From assembly GCA_021234155.1 (NCBI GenBank), contig JAJEKV010000004.1, positions 11,658,109-11,722,108 on the forward strand: DNA of 64,000 nucleotides, given 5' to 3'. Source of the stretch: Isoetes taiwanensis (Eukaryota; Streptophyta; Lycopodiopsida; Isoetales; Isoetaceae). Positions 44,563 to 58,190 of this stretch are shown piece by piece (position 1 is the stretch's first letter; the number at the start of each line of letters is the position of its first letter). The notes under the pieces are model-generated. The model had not been told where the DNA came from and made no database searches. It was given only the letters and a program-made list of their open reading frames with translations. The translations under genes were made by a program, and so were the position numbers.

Positions 44563-46340
44563 TTTCCGGCCAAAAAATGAAATTTTGGGCCGAAATGTTC
44601 ATTCTTGCGGTGAAGCAAATCGTTTTTCCCTCCGCCCACTATGTTTATTGCTCATTAATTCTGTGAGAGGATTGCCGGTTTACAAAAATAGATAATGTGG
44701 GGATCCTCCAGACCCCACCGTCCAGTGGTTTCTGATCAGCCTTTGAAATGGCAGAGGATTGGGCAATCCAATATACCCCAGGAAGCGGCAAGCCAATACC
44801 TTAGGAGGCGCCAGCAGCATCTGATGCCAGGTACAAGGCGTCTCTCCTCAATCTGCCTGTAGGTTTAGGAGTGAATCGCCTAGAGGCAACTCAGAGCAGG
44901 GGCTGACAGCAGATTAGCAGGTTTAGGGTTATTTCAGCTGAGGGTTTTTTCAAGCTTCTTACGTTTTTTTATCTCTGTTTTGCAGAAATCCAATACTATT
45001 TTGCAGAAGATCTAATTTTGAATGTAGGAGCTTTCTTGCCATTTTACTGGCATTCATGTCGGATTTCTTTAGTGCAACTCCTATTTCTTGGTAGAGGTAA
45101 ATCCCTTCCTGAGAGCTACAACAAATGGTTACAGGACCCTTTTGGATCTGGCGATTTCTGAAAAGAGCATACCATCTGGAGGGCCATTTGCACAACCATT
45201 TCTATAAAGGTCTTACCATTTTCATCCTGCCATGAAAAATATTTGTAGAAGATTGCATTAGCCCTGTCAACCGTTTTTTTAAGGATCAAGGTTTTCATTT
45301 TCTATGCTTAATCATATCTACTTTGTTGCCCTCTTCTTCAATACGTTAATTCTGAATCAGAGCCATACCCAAGCTCTCCTTACTCAACCTCCAACACAAG
45401 TTCTATTTTCTCATATCTTATCATGCAGATCAAATTGTGTGCTTAGATCTTTGCCAAAACTAGATTTTAGTGTTTTAAATGAGGACCTTTCACCGGCAAG
45501 ATTTCTTATATCCCCTGTATTTTTCGGATCTAAATGCAATTTTTTTAAACCTGGCTTTTTGAGAAAGCCCCTGCTTGAAAAGATATGTTATTCCTTCTTC
45601 TTGATTAAGTATTCAGTCGAGACTTTTCCTTCTGTTGGTTAGGATAAATTGTAAACAATGCACCAGAAGCTTTTTCAGAGAATAACTTTGTTCTTATTCT
45701 TGCAAGCAGCCCTAGCATCAGGTTGAACATTCGCATCTGCTATAATAAATAAATTCATCCATAAGATTTGACTACATGATGTCTCTTCCATCATTTGTAG
45801 CTTTGTCTATGTCCAACATGCATGGGAAATAACCCCTTGCATTGTATAACTGGAGTTTTTGGATAACTGTTGCTTTTGTATTTTGTGCAACCAGTACTTC
45901 ATTCAAATCCATCTCTGCTCTTTCTGATTCAGATTTTGCTGCAGATGTTTTTGCAGATTTTGTAGCAAAGGGAAACTGCAGTACAAAGTATATTGAAAAA
46001 TAAAATTGTTGGATTTCTACGCAATAATTGCAGATTCTACTTATTCTTCAGGTTTTTGTGTGTATCTGACACCTGGTAGTCAATAATAACAGATTTTATT
46101 TATTGTTCAACATCCAGATTTCAGGCTTTAGGTTTGTGCCATCTTGATATTTTCAGTAGTGTAGATGATTTTTTCCTCTTGGATCATTTCTTCAGGACTG
46201 CTGATTGTTGTATTTCAGTTCTAATATTTACTTAATGACTTTTAATACATTGTACTTCTACATCAATTGCATGCTCTTTTTTTTTTTTTTTTAAGAACTG
46301 TATCATCAATATATTAAAAGAATGGTAATGTTACAAAGCA
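44563..46340. other. Shared segment of unknown content, copy A
   Basis: Nearly identical to 58191-60130. It contains a 112-codon frame (45304-45642) and shorter ones. Since the two copies are a recent duplication their conservation says nothing about coding. No family recognised. Confidence 0.5.
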
Positions 46341-46354
46341 AGTGAGGAGGAAGG
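46277..46354 (-). mobile_element. 3' end of LINE remnant, cut by LTR
   Basis: The T-run and following 60 bp equal the 3' end of the LINE at 60052-60609 in copy B. At 46355 the homology is cut by the start of an LTR (TGTGACGTT). Confidence 0.85.
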
Positions 46355-47834
46355 TGTGACGTTCCAGCATAACATACGGTATGAATATGTATATTATACT
46401 GACACGTCACTAGTACATGTCGACTCAGACGACATGTACACGGCGACCGTAAAGGGTAGTACCCTAGGGTACGACCTTGTGAACCATTATATTGCACATG
46501 TTAAAGCAACATGTGAATATAATCCCTTTTTGCCACGTGGCAATGACCCATTGACCAAAAAGGGACCAGCCCTAAATGCGTGGAGCTAAAGGGGCATAAA
46601 CCCTAAAAGGGAAACCCTTTCAGTTTTCAGCCCCTGAGTCTCGGATTGGAGCAGTAGAGGACGCATTTCCGCGTGAACGGAAGCAGAGAAGTTGGATTTC
46701 CCAGGTTGCAGCTCGATCCAAGATCAGCAGACCCGAGGTCAGCAGCATGGACGCTTTCAAAGGAGTGGGAGCCGGCCAAGATGCAGGTGGGTGATTGATT
46801 CGATAGGTAGATCCGAGTTGTCAGGCCTCTTTCAGTAGGTTTAGCATCCATTCTTAGCTATAGGCGACCCCTACAGCCTAAGAGTGATAGACACTAACAA
46901 AGGAACCTAACCATGTATGATTAGGCAGATTAGAATAGATGTATTCTATTATGTTCAGTTCTGTTGATGATGTTTTGACATTCTATATGCCACTCTTGTG
47001 TATTGGGAAGGGGGCTAGAGACCCAGAGCCCAAGTAGTTGTATGATCATAGTTAGCTCATTAATTCCCAATTAATGCGGCCCGTGCACAGGATGGTTGTG
47101 GGTGGGACTAGACCGGTTGACCTACCGGGGGTCTATGCGGGCTAGGCTTAATGGCTTGTCATTGAGTGTGGGCAAGGCATGAGCTCGACACTCGTGGGGT
47201 GATGCGTCACCTTCCATTGAGTTCAAGTCGAATACGGGCAGTGGCCCTCTAGCCGCCTGTGAAGGGCACGGATGCCTCTGGAGGGGAGGTGACTCTTTTC
47301 CTGCCTCATCGGGGCTGGGGAGATGCAACCCAGTAGTAGTAGCCCCTCTGGCTATGCACCCGACAGGATACGGTCAGGTCCCAATACTTTTCAACCTACT
47401 CTGCAAAGTGTGCACGGGAGGGGCGGATGGAGTGGACTACCCTAAGCCATGTTCTTATGCCAGCCAAATCTATTGCCATGAATTATGTCTGCAATGACCT
47501 CTGGAGACCCAAGCTTGTCAGTCCATCCCTGTGTCTGAGCCTTGGGTAGGATTCCCTATGTGATGTACTGATCTTTGTATGCAGATATGTGGTGAACCAT
47601 CCTTCGTGATGGTCATATGATGTTGATATATGTACTACTGACATGTATATTACGCTTCCGCAGCTAGGTAGGCCCTGAGGGAGACAGGGTAAATGACCCC
47701 TTCATTCTTCCCACTGGAACTCTTCAAGGTTGCAGTGATACGTGGAGGGCCCTATATTAGCATGGAGCTAGTATTGGGGATGAACTCCTGTTTGTATACG
47801 GTGAGTGCACCGTATATGAGTAGGGGACGTCACA
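46355..47834 (+). mobile_element. 1480-bp LTR of an LTR retrotransposon
   Basis: Starts TGTGACGTTCC and ends GGGACGTCACA, so the 8-bp ends TGTGACGT/ACGTCACA are inverted and obey TG..CA. It is followed at once by a primer-binding site (47835). It splits the LINE remnant of copy A. A partner LTR was not found in the window. Confidence 0.85.
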
Positions 47835-47848
47835 GTGGTATCAGAGCA
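47835..47848 (+). other. Primer-binding site (initiator tRNA-Met type)
   Basis: GTGGTATCAGAGCA directly abuts the LTR end. TGGTATCAGAGC is complementary to the 3' end of plant initiator tRNA-Met and primes minus-strand synthesis in many Copia and Gypsy elements. Confidence 0.88.
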
Positions 47849-48041
47849 ATGTTCTTGGAGACCAAGACCAAAGCACTGGCCATGCTCCCAGTAGTACTAA
47901 CTTGATAGAAACCTCAGACCTCGAAAAAAGTGGGAAATGTTTTTCTCATTTTTTTGTAGTATATGCTAAGCTAGTAACAGTTAGGAGAATTGGAACACAA
48001 GAAGACTAAAAAAAAGTTGAACTAAACTTTTCTAAGGTAGG

Positions 48042-48106
48042 AATGTCTCACACCATGCGCCAGAGCAAAATTTAGGTTGAGCCCTGGGCGCACAATGTGA
48101 GACATT
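48042..48106. repeat. Imperfect palindrome, unit 1
   Basis: AATGTCTCACACCATGCGCC pairs with GGGCGCACAATGTGAGACAT across a short AT-rich centre. A second unit lies 500 bp on (48547-48618). Confidence 0.8.
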
Positions 48107-48206
48107 GGCCATAATCACCTTAAAACTTGATGAATTTTAATAAGGTAAGATGCTAGATCGAGTTTTAAGGTAAGAATTAGTTAGATTTGTATATTAGACC
48201 CAAGAA

Positions 48207-48404
48207 GTGTACGAGCAGATAGAGCGAGAGATACAAGAAGAGGAGAGGGCAGAACGAGAGCAGGAGACCAAGGTTCAAGAAGCAGCAGAGCAGAAGCTGG
48301 TCCAACATTTTGAAGACTCAACAGCCTGCACAGTACACGCCAAGAGAGTAACTCTAATGAAGAAAGATATGCACTTGGCCAGTCATATTAAAGGAGAGCC
48401 CTAT
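48207..48404 (+). CDS. Short charged frame, unrecognised
   Basis: About 65 codons with a strongly charged helix, EQIEREIQEEERAEREQETK, then less structured sequence. It lies behind the LTR and primer-binding site, so it could be a gag remnant, but I see no gag motif. It could also be chance. Confidence 0.2.
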
Positions 48405-48546
48405 TAATTTTGTAAATCATAAATTTTGTGAATACAAAGTGTTTCAGAGTAAATTATAAGTGTATGAAGTTACTTAATTAAGTTGAGTTAGCAATTAATG
48501 GCTTTTGTTTTAGCCAAATTGGTCATATTTAGATCCATTAGTGAGA

Positions 48547-48618
48547 AATGTCTCACACCATGCGCCAGAGCACCAACCTAAAATTTAGGTCGAGCCCTGG
48601 GCGCATAATGTGAGACAT
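48547..48618. repeat. Imperfect palindrome, unit 2
   Basis: Same arms as unit 1 (AATGTCTCAC / GTGAGACAT and CATGCGCC / GGGCGCAT), with a 10-bp longer centre (CCAACCTAAA). Confidence 0.8.
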
Positions 48619-48813
48619 CCAAACTTTGAACCTCCATAACTTGAGCTACAGAGCTCCAAATCGCCTGAAATTTGTTGCAATAGGACCGTTAGACAGTCTA
48701 GAATCCATTTATGACCTCAAATTAGGCTAGAAATGTCAAACTCCAGCTTAAAATGAACAAAATTGCTCAAACCCTTGAATTGTTTTTCCAAACTGTGGTT
48801 TGTTTGTAAATAG

Positions 48814-48964
48814 ATAAGATAAGATAAGATAAGATAATTTTTTACGTCCACGGGAACCCAACGGGTTATGGGACGGCACATGCAAGGGCAACAACCCATC
48901 TAAAACGTGGGGACTAGGCCCCATCACCAAACACAATAACCAAATATTAAAAGGCTACCAAGAA
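48814..48964 (-). mobile_element. LINE 3' tail with (TTATC)n
   Basis: Read on the minus strand it ends GTGCCGTCCCATAACC, GTTCCCGTGGACGTAAAA and then (TTATC)n (48814-48838). This matches the end of the 33280-33593 insertion except for the microsatellite. ATAAGATAAGATAA also stands on the other side (48964 on), a likely target duplication or pre-existing repeat. Confidence 0.65.
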
Positions 48965-49077
48965 TAAGATAAGATAATGCTAATGCTAGTAGTAAATTTA
49001 TGCTTCTAAAATTATCTAGACATAGCCAGTCCAAGGATTGGAAGGCCATTGATCTAGAATAATTGCTGCGCCTCCCC

Positions 49078-49563
49078 TCATTTCTTTTGCAGGCGGGCTG
49101 CCCTCACCTTGCAGAGCTCCTCCTTACGGTTACACAATTGAAGAGGGGAGAGGTCCTCCTGTACTGAGAAACTAGTCCCTCTGAGATGGTTTCCATGCTG
49201 AAGAACATGTAAGCGGCTAAGAGTGTCTTGAAACCGAACCAAAAGATGGCGAGGACGATCAGGTCTTGCCGCTCCCACCCTAGTAGCGGAGACAACTCCA
49301 CCAGCCTTCACATGCATGACATCAGTGAAAAAATGCAAAGCAGCATCCATATCAGAAAGGGCATCATCTTCTGCCTCTGCAACCCCTATAATACGCAAGT
49401 TCAGGCTCCTAGTAACAGAAGATACTGAGGGAGCCTGCTCCTGTCTGCTAGCGCAGCACTGCGCCTCCTGGTCCCCTTGGGATTGTGGAGATGTCTGTAC
49501 GCCCACCTCAACATGTTCCCTTTCCAATGTCTGCCCCATTAGTACCCCATTAGTACCTCGCAA
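49078..49563 (-). pseudogene. LINE ORF1 (L1 type) fragment
   Basis: The minus-strand frame has the look of an L1 ORF1 RNA-binding domain: SLNLRIIGVAEAEDDALSDM, a helix, then ATRVGAARPDRPRHLLVRFQ, LHVLQHGNHLRGTSFSVQED LSPLQLCNRKEEL. The order (NLRIIGV..., RVG...RP..LLVRF, ...L.G..F...EDL) is that of the Transposase_22 family, which coats LINE RNA. Upstream is a polar segment with many Gln. No ORF2 follows; a LINE 3' tail lies 110 bp downstream (48814-48964), perhaps the same element with an internal deletion. Confidence 0.65.
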
Positions 49564-51437
49564 GTATTGCTCTCGGCTCGAAGCTGATGCCTTACTCCTA
49601 GATAGAAGTGCTCAACAACACCCCTTTGTTATAGTCATCTAGACCTCAGCATAGCAACCCAAGTTCAACTGTTCGTACATCACCTCTGCTGATGCCAAAG
49701 GCATAAACCTTGACCTAATTCTGTGTCCTTCTAATAGAGTTTGACTTATATAGCCACCACATTGACACTCCCTATTGCCAGGATACCTAGAAAGGAGCTA
49801 GAGTCTAGAGCTGCCCAAGTCACTCCATGTGTAGAGATTGGACCCCCCCAAACCAACTTTGCTAGGACCTTAGAGTATGCCTCAAACATCATGAAGGCTT
49901 TGCAAAACAAACCCCGTTTCACGCCATACCACACGTCCTAATGTCCATAGACTTGTAGATTATAGATATGTCTCCAGTAATGCTGCTCGAGTCATCTTGC
50001 TTGCTTATAGAGCCCAGAATGTTGTAGGCTTGCCACATCTATGGTATGAGAATTTTGGTTCCAACAGGCCTGTATTGAACTTCTAGACCAGTTCTTCGGT
50101 CTCCAATAGTGAGCTCTCGCACGGCTATCTCCAATAGACCAAAACCTCGCCATGGATAATTTTGGAAGAGGCAGCACTTGTTGACTCGACCATTCTATTG
50201 GAAGCGAAGTTGGTGATCTAGACATTCATCATGCTATATTCCACAATGTTAGAAGTTTGTATCCCACCATTTACGAAGGACTATGCACTGATGTGACCAT
50301 CTATATACCTAACCCCAGATGCAGTAATACAAGCTCCAGAAAAAGCTCCAGGCATAGACACTATAGTACAAATTGAGGCACATGTGCTATTGCAATTCCA
50401 TACGAGCCCCCAGCCATCAGAGGTCGGCAAGAAGAGGTCGTTGAAGAGGTCGGCAAGTACAGGTCGTTGAAGAGGCAGGCAAGCAGAGGTCGGCAAGCAA
50501 GCAAAGTAAGCAAGGAAGCAGAGGTCGGCAAACAAGCAAGTAAAGCATCAAGGAATGTTAAGGTAAACTTAAGCAAAGGAATCTTAAGGTAAACTCTTTT
50601 CCTTCTTTCTGGGAAATAGATGGTTGCTTTAGCAGAACATTTTTCTATGCATCTCTGCTCAGGGACTATGCAACAGAGTTTTTCTTGCCAAAACATCTTT
50701 GGATTTGCTAAGCCTTAGCTATTGCAAAAGCAAAGCTCCCGGATTAGACATAGTGGGTCTTCTTCACCTTCATGGTTCTTTAGCTTCCCGTAGGTATTGC
50801 AAACTTGCAACACATGCTAAATGCAGTATACAGATCTTCTTGCTCAATTTTTTTAGTTCCTAATCTGGATAAATCAGACCACTAAGGTACTGGACGGCTT
50901 ATTTGCAAGTAGAAGAACCTTTCTCATCCAAATCTAACTCTATAATGTGCATTCAAATTCTTCCTCTAGCTAGATATTTTTCTTCTAGTGGCTTCTACAC
51001 TATATTCATGAATCATGTGGGTTCTTTCAGGTATCGGTTGGAAGCTGCCTCCACCGCTGCCTTCTATTTTTTGAACTCAGCGAGATAGCAGAGAAGCTTT
51101 GATTTATGAGTAATTCTGGAGCTTTAATTTGTTTTATGCAGGATAAATTATTTCAAGACCTTCATTCTTGAAGAACTGCATTGTTGATTTACATGAGGTT
51201 TTATTTGCATCAGGCTAAGGGTACCTTCGCACCTGCCGTTAAGTTAGGATTGCGTTAGGTTTTTAACGGTTTTAAGATTCACACCACAAGTTAAGTTAGT
51301 ATTCCATTAAGCTAAATAGTTAGTATTCCGTTAATTCTTTTAACCTAAAGTCCCTAACCCAAACAATCTTCACACCAGTTTATGTTACGTTAACAGATTT
51401 AACAGAATGTTAACCCAAAAATAAAAATGAACTAGAA

Positions 51438-51467
51438 ATTAAAGTGACCTCCCGAGGTCACTTTAAT
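51438..51467. repeat. Perfect 14-bp-arm palindrome
   Basis: ATTAAAGTGACCTC-CC-GAGGTCACTTTAAT lies about 220 bp inside the left end of the PIF/Harbinger-like element. It may mark a junction between the terminal region and the captured DNA. Confidence 0.85.
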
Positions 51468-51872
51468 GTTGGTTGTTCTGACGGAGCTCGATCTCGACGG
51501 CGATGGCAATGGCGATAGTTTAAGCACTACGAAACCCGAACATGCCGTTGCCTATGCATTTTCTCATTGGGTATTTTTATTTCTTCTTCTTTTCCGTTCT
51601 TCTTATTTATAGCTCTGGAGACCAACCATGGACTCTGAACCTGACGATTCGCTCTGGGTTTGGAGCAGAGCATCCTGCCTGATTATTTGAAGTTTGCTAG
51701 AATCGAGCTGGAAGATGCTCAGCTGGATCCCTTTAGATCATAGAATACAGATACAGGTATGTAAACGGTTATGATTTCGTTCATGGACCTCTGCGAAAAT
51801 AAAGCAGAGAATTTATTTTCCTATTTAGCAAAGCGACTTACTGATAATAAATACCTTGTCCTTAAATCCTAG

Positions 51873-53868
<1,996 letters not shown>

Positions 53869-54654
53869 GTTCTAGTATGACTTCAAGCTTGACTTCAATT
53901 CAGGCATGAAACGTTTTACATGGAGAATTTTCACCATGCACAGCTTCTGTTAGAAATAACTGGCCTCATTTGGATCATACTGCTACTATATGCTACATTG
54001 TTAGGTGAACCAATACTTCTCATCAAACACTCAAGCTTCAATGAATGACATTCAAAACCCATAGGCTAATATGCTTTCATGATTCAAAATAAGTAGTGCA
54101 TTTAATATTCAGTTTGTTGCCATCATTCTCTATTTAGTGACACTTTCCAATCTCCAACACTTTGCACTCAAAGACTGTGCATTTGTTATAAAAGGGAACT
54201 ATAAGGAATTAACTAACCGGCGATAATGATAGAACTCTCAAACAAGAGATGGATCAGCAGCAAAGGCTTCTGGTGTTGCGAGTTCCTTCAATCAGATCAA
54301 ATTCACCATTGGAATTGCATTAATATAGCAATTTATGCTTAGTTTAACACTGATCCAGACCCATATGAATTGGGTGTGGAGATCTGCCGCACATTAATTG
54401 AATATATAGTCTTCACTTGATAATTGTCTCTTCTTTGATAAGCTTTGAATAACAAAATTGACTAGAATAGGCTTTGAATCTAATGATAAGCTTTGAGTAA
54501 CAAGTTGATTATGTAGTGTTTTAATGAGATGGAATATGATCAACAAGTGCATGATATCATGCTGGTTATGAGTTCATATGTTAATTTATTCATGGCACAA
54601 GAAGAAGACAATTGTTTGAAGCGCTTAATAGAAAACAAAAATAAAACTTAACGG

Positions 54655-54960
54655 AGGTATGTGCGAAGGTATTGCCGTTAGCATTAAGTTAAAAAAAAAA
54701 ATAACCTAATGGACGAATGTGCGAAGGCATTGCCGTTAGCATTAAGTTAGACTAACTTAATAGGCACCTATGCGAAGAAATTGTCGTTAGTATTAAGTTA
54801 GCACTAACTTAACTAAGGCAAGTGCGAACACATTTTTATTTTATTGTTAAGTTAAAAAAAAATGAACTAACTTGTTCTAGTCTGAAAGGATTTAACCAGT
54901 TTCCGTTAGGTTAAAGTCTTAACGTAAAGTTAACTTAGTCTTGGTGCGAACACAAGAGTC
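54655..54960 (+). repeat. Subterminal repeats of the PIF/Harbinger-like element
   Basis: Units TGCGAAGGTATTGCCGTTAG + CATTAAGTTA near 54661, 54718 and (degenerate) 54771, with short TGCGAA words at 54822 and 54945. They share TGCGAAGG with the terminal repeat itself. Such arrays often serve as transposase-binding sites. Confidence 0.75.
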
Positions 54961-55302
54961 TTCTATAAGTATAACTGGCAGTTAAAAAAAATTAACTTAT
55001 TCCTAAATTAACGGCAGGTGCGAAGGTACCCTAAGCTAGCTTTTTTAATTTCGTTGTGCACGGCGAGATCTTAGTAGCTGCTGTCACCACTTACCATCTG
55101 TGAGCTATTGACACAAAGCTAGGTAGACATCCTTTGCAAACTGGAATTCTTTTTGTTGGTCGTTCATCGTCTTAATATTAAATGCTTATGTTTCTTCTCA
55201 CAGATTCTGTGAGCTTTTTCGTTGAAAATTCGTGTGTCCCTTGGCTTCGGCTGTGCTGCTCAGACCTGAACATCTTTGAAATGTGCAACTAAGCTATTTG
55301 AG

Positions 55303-55345
55303 ATAGAAGGAAGGAAGGAAGGAAGGAAGGTATTTGAGATAGAAG
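55303..55345 (+). repeat. (GAAG)n expansion in copy B
   Basis: TATTTGAGATAGAAGG occurs once in copy A (about 17380) but twice in copy B, separated by a GAAG run. This is a small tandem duplication with microsatellite expansion. Confidence 0.85.
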
Positions 55346-55464
55346 GTATATGTGCTCTCTTACATGCTATTATGGATAAGCTATGAGGCAATAAATGGAA
55401 GGGAACTCCTGAAAATAAACTGTAAGGTTTTTGAGGTGAATGCAATCATTTTGTTTAACTAGCT

Positions 55465-57120
55465 AATGATGAGAATCTTGCTGCTGCCAAAATGCTTTTA
55501 GACACTTTTTCACTGGCTTCTGGTATTCTTGTGGGGTGGCAGAAGTGTACAGCTTTGTGGACATTGGACAATCCGGCTCTGGCATGCGTTCACGATTATC
55601 CATGGAAATTACTTGCGCATGGACAGGCCGTCAAGTTGTTGGGGATTCCAGTTGGCATCCATGTTACTATGGGAGCTGCTTGGGAGGAGATCATTAGGGG
55701 ATTAGAGAAGCACTTATTCTGGTGGTCCACTGCTAAGTTGTCTCTTGCAGGTCGCATTACAGTGGCCAAGTCAGTCCTTAGTAGTACCCATGTTTATATG
55801 GCATCCTTACTGCTAGCACCACAGATCAAAGTGTGTGAGCTTATTGCAATAGTTTGGAACTTTATTTGGGCAGGTTCGGAGGAAGGTGTTGTGGTTAAGG
55901 TGGCTTGGTCGAAGTGCATCCTTCCAAAATGGGCAGGTGGTCTGGGTATGATGGACTTCTTACTGCAGAGCAAAGTGCTTATTTCAAAGTTCATTTGGAG
56001 ACTTTTGAATGGTGGGGATGACTCTCCTGGTTCATGCCTTCTTAGACAAGCTCTTGGTCACTGTATCCCTCTAGGCAAGAAGGCTGTCAAACCAGTCCTA
56101 CCTCGGGCTTTATTTCAGACTCTGCAGCCTTTTCCAAGCGCTTCTCCATTTTTGCGTGGCTTGTTGGCAGCATGGGAGGCAGTCAGACATCTTTTCTGGC
56201 CATGCCCCTCTATCCACACCCTATTGGAGACTCCATGGTAGTGGGCACCACTGCCTCCAGACCCCTCAGCACCTCCATTGGCAGCCTCAGTTCATCCCCT
56301 TACACAGAGACGATGGGTTCTTGCAGGTGTTGTCTCTATTCAAGCATGGTATGAGGAGGGTCGCCTACTGTCTTGGCCTGAATTTCAGGCAAAGTTCCTG
56401 CTCTCTCGTTGGGATGTATCTCTATGGGAGAAGGTCGCAGAAAATTTGCCTCTCATAGTGCAAGTTGGTGCTGCTGAAAGGGTGCCATGGGACTGTCATG
56501 AAAATATTCACAAAGGCAAGCAATTTGTCAGATCAGTATATCGCCTTCTTTTAGCACCACAACCCCTCCAGTTGCCAGATGCGTGGCACCTACATGTTCC
56601 ACAACCCACTTTGTGTCGTACGTGGCGATGGCTTTGGGATAGGTTGCTCCACCCTAAAGTCTCTGTACTGTGGTGGCAGGTTATCCACAGGTGCCTGCGG
56701 GTTAATGCCTTTCGACATCGCTATGATCCTCGCATATCTGCGGTATGCCCGCTCTGCCTCTCGGACGTTGAGACTCTTGAGCATTGTCTCTTTGATTGTC
56801 CCGAGGTTCAACCAGCGTGGTCCTGGCTACAAGGTTTGTTTAACAGTACACTGGACTGCCGATGCATCCTTTTGGCGTCCTATCCCAATGGATGGCCTTC
56901 AGCTAAACAAAGGGCATTTCACCTTGGTTCCGGTTGGCTCCTATGGTCGATATGGGAGCGTCGCAGACACCACATCTTTCAGGGCATTTATTCATCTGCA
57001 CACAGTGTTATTACAGTGGCCCAGAAAAAGATATTGACAGCTTACGAGTGTTCTTCCCTTGACTCAGAACTGGTGGATCGCATCTGGATTCAGTACCTCC
57101 GAATTGATTCTTATCATTAG
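55465..57120 (+). pseudogene. LINE ORF2 C-terminal half with one nonsense codon
   Basis: The frame is open from the truncation point: NDENLAAAKMLLDTFSLASG, LVGWQKCTALW, LLGIPVGIH, LSLAGRITVAKSVLSSTHVY (after the RT core), IVWNFIWAGSEEGVVVKVAW. At 56239-56241 a TAG interrupts it, but the same frame continues to WRWLWDRLLHPKVSVLWWQV, the zf-RVT cluster CPLCLSDVETLEHCLFDC and a final Trp-rich part. The catalytic YADD box is missing, lost by 5' truncation. One stop in 550 codons implies a young insertion. Confidence 0.92.
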
Positions 57121-57270
57121 TCTCCTATTCTGGAGTAAGTACATTGTGCTCCAGGCTCGTGCTCCTGTGGCATCTTTGTGTGCTTACACAGTTAGATGAG
57201 ACATGTAAATTTTGTACTTTTTCTCTGATTAATAAACTTTTTGGCTTTCGTCCTTCAAAAAAAAAAAAAA
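55465..57270 (+). mobile_element. 5'-truncated LINE with 15-bp TSD and poly-A
   Basis: TTTGTTTAACTAGCT stands at 55450-55464 and 57271-57285, and once in copy A (17502-17516). The insert ends in 14 A (57257-57270). All hallmarks of target-primed reverse transcription with 5' truncation. Confidence 0.95.
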
Positions 57271-57285
57271 TTTGTTTAACTAGCT

Positions 57286-58190
57286 TAAGTGGGTAGTGTT
57301 TGCTGCACAAGATTGGAGCAATTGAGTTCATCTGATGATATTAATGATGACAATAAGATGACTACTTTATCTTGCCTTCAGAACGTGTGCATGGTTAAAT
57401 CGTGTCGTGTCACAAATGCACAATCTGCATCATGTTGGCTATTAAGGTTGTTTCTCCATGTATTATAACAGGAAGGTTGCATCACGTTGGCTATTAAGGT
57501 TGCTGCTCCATGTGTATAGGAGTCAAAGTTTTGAGTATAGGAATCTCTTCCACACTTTTGGTACACATGACGGTTTTCACTTCCTTGAGAAGATAACAGT
57601 AAAGCCAAAGCAAGACAAACAAGTAAAGTCAAAACAACATAAACCAGGTAAAATTTATAGTCTTGCATTTTTGTAAATCATTTTTATATTATTGTATTGC
57701 CTTAGCTAATTCATGTTTCATTCCTTTCATGATTATCCATCTGATTCCATGCACTAATTTGATAAATCTACATACTTAGATTAGAAAGAAATCTTTGTAG
57801 TCCAGAGAACCAAGTTTGATTATTCCCATCTGATACAGTAGATTTTTTGTTGTTAGCAGCGACATAACATTGTTGCATTATATGTAGATATCATTTATGT
57901 CTAGGATTAGTTTGTACATATTAAAAAAATCAGAATCATTTTTTTCTATAGCCTTTATTTGTCATAAGGATTATTTTGTAAATCATGACGACATTGTTAA
58001 GATAAGAAAGCCCATGAATGCTGCTTCTCAAGTTGTGTAGTGTAATGGCCTTTCCCGACAACGTTGTCGCCCATAATGACACATTTTTCAAAACTTATAT
58101 GTGGGCAAGAAGTTCTATTACAATGCCAATGCCTTCATCTATCCATAGACTCCCCTCCCCTCGCAATTATAATGTTAGTAGTACTCACTA
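57286..58190. other. Junction mosaic of copy B; empty sites
   Basis: No gene recognised. This stretch aligns in pieces with copy A on both sides of its insertions (see segmental duplication entry). It is the best reference for the pre-insertion state. Confidence 0.7.

Larger units (their letters stand above)
15913..46354 (+). repeat. Segmental duplication, copy A (expanded)
   Basis: Blocks of copy A align in the same order and orientation with copy B (50027-60609). The block pairs are 15913-17099 with 50027-51218; 17097-17516 with 55032-55464; 17517-17699 with 57271-57474; 33004-33279 with 57467-57745; 33594-33730 with 57746-57870; 35829-35885 with 57885-57945; 40823-40993 with 57947-58074; 43567-43733 with 58077-58190; and 44563-46354 with 58191-60150. 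Between blocks, one copy carries an insertion that the other lacks. Identity in shared blocks looks high (isolated substitutions), so the duplication is recent compared with the decayed coding sequences. Confidence 0.9.

Noticed and set aside
49316-49642. Plus-strand frame over the LINE ORF1 fragment
   Set aside because: Shadow of the minus-strand frame, which has recognisable ORF1 motifs.
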